DNA of 6,653 nt from Gammaproteobacteria bacterium. GTDB taxonomy: Bacteria > Pseudomonadota > Gammaproteobacteria > Thiohalomonadales > Thiohalomonadaceae. Below, in pieces: positions 1-4,385 of this stretch (position 1 is the stretch's first letter; every line of letters begins with the position of its first letter). Under the pieces are notes generated by a model. The model saw only the letters and a list, made by a program, of their open reading frames with translations. It ran no database searches and had not been told where the DNA came from. The translations under genes were made by a program, and so were the position numbers. The stretch spans positions 1 to 6,653 of the forward strand of contig JAPHSO010000043.1 in assembly GCA_026193675.1 (NCBI GenBank), given 5' to 3'.

Positions 1-138
1 CGGCATATCAAGACGATCACAGATCTGTTTCAGCTCTGTAGCGGTCTCCATCACCAGCTCTTCTGACTCGATCACACAGGGACCGGCAATCAGAAACAGA
101 GGTTGCTCAATACCAACATCAAATCCGCAAAGTTCCAT
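1..138 (-). CDS. kdsA: 3-deoxy-8-phosphooctulonate synthase (Kdo-8-P synthase), N-terminal fragment
   Basis: Only the first 46 codons are in the window; the gene continues past the left edge. The ATG at 136-138 opens a frame reading MELCGFDVGIEQPLFLIAGP, then CVIES and an acidic helix ending ...CDRLDMP. The LFLIAGPCVIES segment is the first beta strand and phosphoenolpyruvate-site loop of KdsA. The family condenses phosphoenolpyruvate with D-arabinose 5-phosphate to give Kdo 8-phosphate in the cytoplasm, the first committed step to the Kdo sugar of lipopolysaccharide. Cys21 stands where E. coli KdsA has an asparagine; Cys at this place marks the metal-dependent class (known for Aquifex), so a metal-dependent enzyme is inferred. 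The start is supported by a GAGGA ribosome-binding site 7 bases upstream, inside the last codons of pyrG, and by a gap of only 3 bases after the pyrG stop, so the two genes are very likely co-transcribed. A DAHP synthase relative is the main alternative but fits the N-terminus less well. Confidence 0.92.
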   Translation of the reverse strand, partial: MELCGFDVGIEQPLFLIAGPCVIESEELVMETATELKQICDRLDMP

Positions 139-141
139 CAA

Positions 142-1767
142 CTAGTCCTCTTTGTGGTGACGCGCAGCCATCACAAAACCACTAAACAGTGGGTGTCCAT
201 CACGGGGTGTAGAGGTAAACTCTGGGTGGAACTGACAGGCAATAAACCAGGGGTGATCCTCGATCTCAACCACCTCAACCAGTTCACCATTCTCAGAGAG
301 ACCGGTAAATTTCAGACCTGCATCGCTCAACACCTGGCGATAACCGTTATTAAATTCATAACGATGGCGATGACGCTCAATAATGTTGTTGCTTCCATAG
401 AGGCCCGCGACCCGACTTCCTTCGCTTAAGATACAATTCTGCCCACCCAGACGCATGGTTCCGCCCAGATCAGAATCGATATCACGAACCTCTTTCTCGC
501 CGTCGGCAGTGGTCCACTCGGTAATCAGAGCGATCACCGGATGTTTAGTATAGGGACGAAACTCGGTGCTGTGTGCCTCTTCAAGACCGGCCATATGTCG
601 TGCATATTCGATTACCGCAACCTGCATACCGAGACAGATACCAAGATAGGGGATCTTATTCTCACGGGCATACTGCGCTGCTGCTATCTTGCCCTCAACA
701 CCGCGCTCACCAAATCCACCTGGAACCAGAATCGCATCCATCTTTGCAAGTGCATCACAACCGTTGTTCTCTAACTCTTCAGAATCGACATATTCGATCT
801 TCACCTTGGTGAGAGTATGTACACCTGCATGGATCAGCGATTCAGACAGCGACTTATAAGATTCGGTCAGGTCGACATACTTGCCCACCATCGCAATGGT
901 CACCTCTCCGGTGGGGCTGTCCATCGCATCGATCACAGCCTCCCATTCGGAGAGATCGGCAAGTGGTACATCCAGATGTAGTTTCTCCACCACGATCTGG
1001 TCAAGCCCCTGCTGATGCAGCCCTTCAGGAATCTGGTAGATGGTGCGCGCATCCAGGGCAGAGATAACCGCCCGCTGTTCAACATTGGTAAACAGGGCGA
1101 TTTTGCGCTTCTCATCCTCAGGAATCTCTCGATCAGCACGACATAGTAGTACGTCTGGCTGAATACCGATGGAGCGCATCTCCTTCACCGAATGTTGAGT
1201 CGGCTTGGTTTTCAGTTCGCCGGCTGTTGGGATATAGGGGAGCAGTGTGAGGTGCATATAGAGGCAGTTGTCGTGACCGAGCTCAACACCCATCTGGCGA
1301 ATCGCCTCCATAAACGGCAGTGATTCGATATCACCCACTGTTCCACCAATTTCAACCATCGCCACATCAAAACCTTCGGCACCGGCAATAATGCGATGTT
1401 TGATCTCATCGGTAATATGGGGAATGACCTGTACAGTTCCGCCAAGGTAGTCACCACGACGCTCCTTGGTGATAACACTCTCGTAAACTCTACCGGCAGT
1501 AAAGTTGTTACGCTTGCCCATCTTGGTACGAATAAAGCGCTCGTAGTGCCCAAGGTCGAGATCGGTCTCAGCACCATCTTCGGTCACAAAGACCTCTCCA
1601 TGTTGAAACGGACTCATGGTGCCCGGATCGACGTTGATATAGGGATCGAGCTTAAGCATAGTGACTTTCAGGCCACGCGCTTCAAGAATAGCTGCTAGAG
1701 ATGCGGCCGCGATTCCCTTACCCAGAGATGAGACCACGCCACCAGTTACGAAGATGTATTTTGTCAT
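142..1767 (-). CDS. pyrG: CTP synthase (glutamine-hydrolysing)
   Basis: This 541-residue protein is close to the 545 residues of E. coli PyrG. It converts UTP to CTP in the cytoplasm, using ATP and ammonia released from glutamine, the last step of pyrimidine nucleotide synthesis. The N-terminal synthetase (amidoligase) domain, about residues 1-270, opens with MTKYIFVTGGVVSSLGKGIA and carries the ATP-binding loop with GKG at 16-18, the LKLDPYINVDPGTMSPFQHGE segment (38-58) and the VEIGGTVGDIES segment (138-149). A linker leads to the class I glutamine amidotransferase domain (about 290-541) with the GGFGERG oxyanion region (350-356), nucleophile Cys378 in GICLGMQ, and His514 and Glu516 in CQFHPEF, completing the catalytic triad. 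All key residues are present. The ATG at 1767 gives the family's standard N-terminus; its ribosome-binding region (ACAGAA, about 6 bases upstream) is weak and lies in a small inverted repeat. It follows a 271-base spacer holding a long palindrome and likely starts a pyrG-kdsA unit. Confidence 0.99.
   Translation of the reverse strand: MTKYIFVTGGVVSSLGKGIAAASLAAILEARGLKVTMLKLDPYINVDPGTMSPFQHGEVFVTEDGAETDLDLGHYERFIRTKMGKRNNFTAGRVYESVITKERRGDYLGGTVQVIPHITDEIKHRIIAGAEGFDVAMVEIGGTVGDIESLPFMEAIRQMGVELGHDNCLYMHLTLLPYIPTAGELKTKPTQHSVKEMRSIGIQPDVLLCRADREIPEDEKRKIALFTNVEQRAVISALDARTIYQIPEGLHQQGLDQIVVEKLHLDVPLADLSEWEAVIDAMDSPTGEVTIAMVGKYVDLTESYKSLSESLIHAGVHTLTKVKIEYVDSEELENNGCDALAKMDAILVPGGFGERGVEGKIAAAQYARENKIPYLGICLGMQVAVIEYARHMAGLEEAHSTEFRPYTKHPVIALITEWTTADGEKEVRDIDSDLGGTMRLGGQNCILSEGSRVAGLYGSNNIIERHRHRYEFNNGYRQVLSDAGLKFTGLSENGELVEVVEIEDHPWFIACQFHPEFTSTPRDGHPLFSGFVMAARHHKED
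146..150 (-). promoter_or_regulatory. Ribosome-binding site of kdsA
   Basis: On the minus strand the sequence GAGGA lies 7 bases before the kdsA ATG, within the last two sense codons of pyrG (Glu-Asp). This strong Shine-Dalgarno match fixes the kdsA start. It also suggests that kdsA translation is coupled to termination on pyrG. Confidence 0.8.
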
Positions 1768-1772
1768 TCGGT

Positions 1773-1803
1773 TCTGTCAAAAAGTTGTAATTAGAGTGAC
1801 AGA
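1773..1803. promoter_or_regulatory. Inverted repeat overlapping the pyrG ribosome-binding region
   Basis: The 7-base arms TCTGTCA (1773-1779) and TGACAGA (1797-1803) are perfect reverse complements around a 17-base AT-rich loop. In the pyrG message the second arm ends 5 bases before the ATG, so pairing would cover the weak ribosome-binding region. Control of pyrG translation by this hairpin is inference. The outer arm also overlaps the edge of the large palindrome at 1799-1988. The structure could be chance or an end structure of that element. Confidence 0.3.
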
Positions 1804-1868
1804 CAAATGTTTTAGCTCGGAAATTTTATGAGTCTGCATAAATATCGCGTAGGACATTGGTTTCACAA
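1790..1868 (-). promoter_or_regulatory. Weak candidate promoter region for pyrG
   Basis: Two sigma-70-like possibilities are visible on the minus strand. The first has TTGTGA (1863-1868) and GATATT (1841-1846), each 4 of 6 matches to consensus, 16 bases apart, and lies inside the large palindrome. The second is a TCTAAT -10 box (1790-1795, 5 of 6 matches), just outside the palindrome and without a good -35 box. It would give a leader of about 20 bases. A promoter here is expected because pyrG sits after a 271-base gap, but the sequence does not single one out. Confidence 0.22.
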
Positions 1869-1988
1869 GGAAATTTCAGAAGAAGTGGCATATTAATAAT
1901 TATGACCGACTGATGAAATATTTCTTGTGGAATCGAGGGACAAGCGAGATTGTGCATGACTCATGAATTTTCCGACTTAAATGCCTGT
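1799..1988. repeat. Long imperfect palindrome (about 190 bases) filling most of the tilS-pyrG spacer
   Basis: Reading the plus strand from 1799 to 1882 and the minus strand from 1988 to 1910 gives two related sequences of 84 and 79 bases. By hand alignment about 59 of 79 positions are identical, with short gaps. The best block is 1817-1838 against 1953-1975: shared TCGGAAA, TT, ATGAGTC and TGCA in the same order, with two substitutions and one inserted base. Nearer the centre, CACAAG (1864-1869) pairs with CTTGTG (1924-1929). The tip, 1887-1907, is itself GGCATA...TATGACC around an AT-rich loop. Both ends carry ACAG/CTGT. No clear target-site duplication is seen at the edges and no open reading frame above 24 codons lies inside. 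It may be a MITE-like or other dispersed palindromic repeat, or the gene of a structured RNA. It does not match ERIC as I remember it. The palindrome itself is seen directly; its nature is unknown. Confidence 0.75.
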
Positions 1989-1997
1989 ATAAACAGG
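1984..1997. repeat. Short hairpin at the tilS-side end of the palindrome
   Basis: CCTGT (1984-1988) and ACAGG (1993-1997) form a perfect 5-base stem with the 4-base loop ATAA. It lies 42 bases downstream of the tilS stop codon. No T-run follows on the minus strand, so it is not a convincing rho-independent terminator. It resembles the CTGT/ACAG inverted repeat at the other end of the palindrome (1773-1803) and may be part of the same element. Confidence 0.3.
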
Positions 1998-2038
1998 GAT
2001 GACATTGTCCGCTTTTTGCGCCCAATTTTCAATGAAAT

Positions 2039-3373
2039 TCATTGAGGCAACCATTGAATAACGGCCCCTTCATCTCCCTCTTTTGCTGAAAAATCCTCCG
2101 CCACACAGAGATTAGGGATAGCAACCAGCTGCTCACCCAGATAGATCAACGGATAGCGCTCACGTAACCAGGGCGGAACGGCCGCCTCCTGGAACAGATT
2201 TTTCAGGGTATGGTGCTCTACCCGGCCCTGAGGTCGGATACGTTCTCCCCCCTCGCGCCAGCGAACGGAAACTTTATATTCATTCAGCAACTCGATACGA
2301 ATCCCTGCGCCCGCTCTTCTCTCATGCTTCAGTAAACCCAATCCCTCTGGCAGCGCGAGCTCATTCTGAAGATCCCAGTTCAGCGGCTGGTGATTAAAAT
2401 CGGCTACAAGCCGTCTCATCAGGTAGAGTCGGTTACGGTAGCGCCGCACCTCGGCACCAAACCAGTCGATACATGGATGGGCATCCTCTCTGGAGTTGAG
2501 CCCCTCATCGATAATCTGATCGATAATTTTAGAGGCAGGTGGTAGATAGCCGTTACCGGCTATCCAGTAGCGCAGCAGATTACGGCAGCGCCCACGTTCA
2601 TGATTTAAAAGCGCAGCACAATCGAGTATCAGAGGCTCTAACTGCACCGTCTGCAGATCCAGTTGCGCCAACTGATCTAAAAGCTGAGCTGACTCTCGAA
2701 GCTGTTCAGCACTACGCACCAGCGCCTTTTTGACACCACCTCGTTGCCGCTCAATGATTGGCATCAACTCATGGCGAATGAGGTTACGCTCAATCGTACA
2801 GTCACGATTACTGGGATCTTCAATCCAGTTAAGATTGTGATGCTCGGCATAGTCGACAATCTGCTGGCGGGAGATAGTCAGCAGTGGACGAACCACTCGC
2901 CCCAATCCCAACTCTCGCTCCTCAGGGATCGCCGCCAGGCCATGCACACCGCTACCACGTATCAATCGCATGAGTACCGTTTCGGCCTGGTCATCACTAT
3001 GGTGGCCCTGCAGCAGAATATCTCCATTTTCCAACTGCTTTTCAAATAGTTGATAACGGGCGGTACGGGCATCACTCTCCAATCCATGGCCACTCTTCTC
3101 AACCACAACCTGTTCGATCTGAACCGGGATCTGCCAACTCTCGCACAACTCAGCACAGTGGCTGGCCCAGCCATTTGATTCAGTTTGGAGTTGGTGGTTG
3201 ATATGGATTGCCGACAGGGGCAGACCATGAAGTTGATGCAGTTGTCGCATCAGATGTAACAGTACGGTCGAATCGACGCCGCCACTCAGGGCGACAACGA
3301 CGCGTTTAAAGGGGGAATAATTTTGAAGCTGCTGCCACAGCCAGTCAACATCGATTGGCTGCTTAGCTCCCAC
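2039..3373 (-). CDS. tilS: tRNA(Ile)-lysidine synthase
   Basis: This 444-residue protein is of normal length for the long gammaproteobacterial TilS. The enzyme uses ATP to activate C34 of the CAU-anticodon tRNA-Ile and attaches lysine, so that the tRNA reads AUA and is charged with isoleucine instead of methionine. The N-terminal N-type ATP pyrophosphatase domain carries the P-loop SGGVDS (30-35), HINHQL (57-62), the GHHSDDQAET signature (123-132) and WIEDPSNRD (183-191) followed by RNLIR (196-200). The middle and C-terminal tRNA-binding regions follow, including REDAHPCIDW (295-304) and KNLFQEAAVPPWLR (391-404), matching the E. coli protein. The start is GTG at 3373, 4 bases after the accA stop, with GAAGAG as ribosome-binding site 7 bases upstream inside the last accA codons. 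The P-loop position relative to this start fits the family. Co-transcription and translational coupling with accA are inferred. No strong terminator follows. Confidence 0.97.
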   Translation of the reverse strand: MGAKQPIDVDWLWQQLQNYSPFKRVVVALSGGVDSTVLLHLMRQLHQLHGLPLSAIHINHQLQTESNGWASHCAELCESWQIPVQIEQVVVEKSGHGLESDARTARYQLFEKQLENGDILLQGHHSDDQAETVLMRLIRGSGVHGLAAIPEERELGLGRVVRPLLTISRQQIVDYAEHHNLNWIEDPSNRDCTIERNLIRHELMPIIERQRGGVKKALVRSAEQLRESAQLLDQLAQLDLQTVQLEPLILDCAALLNHERGRCRNLLRYWIAGNGYLPPASKIIDQIIDEGLNSREDAHPCIDWFGAEVRRYRNRLYLMRRLVADFNHQPLNWDLQNELALPEGLGLLKHERRAGAGIRIELLNEYKVSVRWREGGERIRPQGRVEHHTLKNLFQEAAVPPWLRERYPLIYLGEQLVAIPNLCVAEDFSAKEGDEGAVIQWLPQ

Positions 3374-3377
3374 GGTT

Positions 3378-4334
3378 TTACTCTTCGAAGTTGCCGAAGG
3401 ACATCAACCGCTGATAACGCTCCTCAACAAGCTGGTCGAGGGGAAGCGTATCGAGGTGATTGAGGTTTTCGATAATGGCACTCTTCACATTTTGAGCCAT
3501 CTCATCAATATCACGGTGTGCGCCACCCAACGGTTCGGGCACAATCCGATCAATCAGACCCAGCTCCTGCAGACGCCCGGATGTGATCCCCAGTGCCTCG
3601 GCAGCATCAGATGCACGCTCGGCACTCTTCCACAGAATCGAGGCACACCCTTCGGGTGAAATGACAGAATAGGTGCTGTACTGCAGCATCATCACACGAT
3701 CACCCACACCGATAGCAAGTGCCCCCCCTGAACCACCTTCACCAATGACAGTACAGATGATTGGGGTCTTCAGACGTGACATCACAAACAGATTTCGGGC
3801 AATCGCTTCGGACTGTCCACGCTCCTCAGCACCCACACCGGGGTAGGCGCCAGGGGTGTCGATAAATGTGACAATCGGCATTTTGAATCGCTCGGCCATC
3901 TCCATTAATCGTTGTGCCTTGCGATAACCCTCAGGACGGGGCATACCAAAATTACGGATCACCTTCTCTTTGGTGTCGCGTCCCTTCTGCTGGCCAATAA
4001 CCATCACAGGGCGCCCATCAATTCGTGCCACACCGCCTACAATGGCGGCATCATCGGCATAGGCGCGATCGCCATGCAGCTCTTCAAAATCGGTAAATAC
4101 TCTTTCGATATAGTCGAGAGTATAAGGGCGCTGGGGATGACGAGCCAGTTGCGCTGTCTGCCATGAGTCGAGTTTGGTAAAGATTGTCTCGGTCAGGCTC
4201 TTACTCTTGGCCTTCAGTCGATTAATCTCTTCACCAATATTGACTTCAGAGTCGTCGCCCACATAGCGCAGCTCCTCAATTTTCGCCTCAAGTTCGGCGA
4301 TAGGCTGCTCAAAGTCTAAGAAATTCAGGTCCAT
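3378..4334 (-). CDS. accA: Acetyl-CoA carboxylase, carboxyltransferase subunit alpha
   Basis: This 318-residue protein nearly equals the 319 residues of E. coli AccA and aligns from its first residues (MDLNFLDFEQPIAELEAKIE). With AccD it forms the cytoplasmic carboxyltransferase that moves CO2 from carboxybiotin on AccB to acetyl-CoA, making malonyl-CoA in the first committed step of fatty-acid synthesis. A short N-terminal helical region (about 1-55) precedes the crotonase-like carboxyltransferase fold. Diagnostic segments are LARHPQRPYTLDY (63-75), GDRAYADD (88-95), FIDTPGAYPGVGAEERGQSE (157-176), VIGEGGSGGALAIGVGD (196-212) and YSVISPEGCASILWKS (222-237). The glycine pairs of the two oxyanion regions are intact. 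The ATG at 4334 is fixed by the family N-terminus, although its ribosome-binding site is weak (AAAG about 7 bases upstream). dnaE lies 51 bases upstream and tilS 4 bases downstream; the dnaE-accA adjacency is a conserved gammaproteobacterial arrangement. Confidence 0.99.
   Translation of the reverse strand: MDLNFLDFEQPIAELEAKIEELRYVGDDSEVNIGEEINRLKAKSKSLTETIFTKLDSWQTAQLARHPQRPYTLDYIERVFTDFEELHGDRAYADDAAIVGGVARIDGRPVMVIGQQKGRDTKEKVIRNFGMPRPEGYRKAQRLMEMAERFKMPIVTFIDTPGAYPGVGAEERGQSEAIARNLFVMSRLKTPIICTVIGEGGSGGALAIGVGDRVMMLQYSTYSVISPEGCASILWKSAERASDAAEALGITSGRLQELGLIDRIVPEPLGGAHRDIDEMAQNVKSAIIENLNHLDTLPLDQLVEERYQRLMSFGNFEE
3381..3386 (-). promoter_or_regulatory. Ribosome-binding site supporting the tilS GTG start
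   Basis: On the minus strand GAAGAG, the last two sense codons of accA, lies 7 bases before the GTG at 3371-3373. It is a moderate Shine-Dalgarno match and supports the GTG as the tilS start, implying coupling to accA. Confidence 0.55.
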
Positions 4335-4385
4335 AGGATTACTTTAATTATGTCTCTCGTTGTGGGGGATTCTAACCCAAATCGG
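4335..4385 (-). other. dnaE-accA intergenic gap
   Basis: This 51-base spacer holds no clear terminator. A CATAAT (4347-4352, 5 of 6 matches to a -10 box) is present on the minus strand, but the matching -35 position reads TTAGAA (3 of 6), and transcription from it would leave a leader of only about 5 bases. The simplest reading is read-through from dnaE into accA. Confidence 0.4.

Noticed and set aside
103..429. Plus-strand open frame of 108 codons and similar open frames opposite or overlapping pyrG, tilS and accA
   Set aside because: They are antisense or out-of-frame shadows of well-identified genes, with no family resemblance and biased composition typical of such shadows.
1893..1964. 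A 23-residue minus-strand open frame (ATG to TAA) within the tilS-pyrG spacer
   Set aside because: It has no good ribosome-binding site, lies across the right arm of the palindrome, has no recognisable protein features and is of a length expected by chance.
1955..1965. CATGACTCATG, a perfect 11-base palindrome that looks like an operator
   Set aside because: It lies inside the right core arm of the long palindrome, and its counterpart in the left arm does not keep the symmetry, so it is most likely incidental.
1985..1996. CTGTATAAACAG, resembling a LexA (SOS) box
   Set aside because: The gammaproteobacterial LexA box needs CTG and CAG separated by 10 bases; here there are 6. It sits 42 bases after the tilS stop and is better explained as the small hairpin at the palindrome edge.
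1981..2026. Possible rho-independent terminator after tilS
   Set aside because: The hairpins here (CCTGT/ACAGG, and ATTG/CAAT enclosing CGC/GCG) are weak and neither is followed by a T-run on the minus strand.
4347..4352. CATAAT as a -10 box for a separate accA promoter
   Set aside because: The expected -35 position matches only 3 of 6 bases and the leader would be about 5 bases; read-through from dnaE is simpler.
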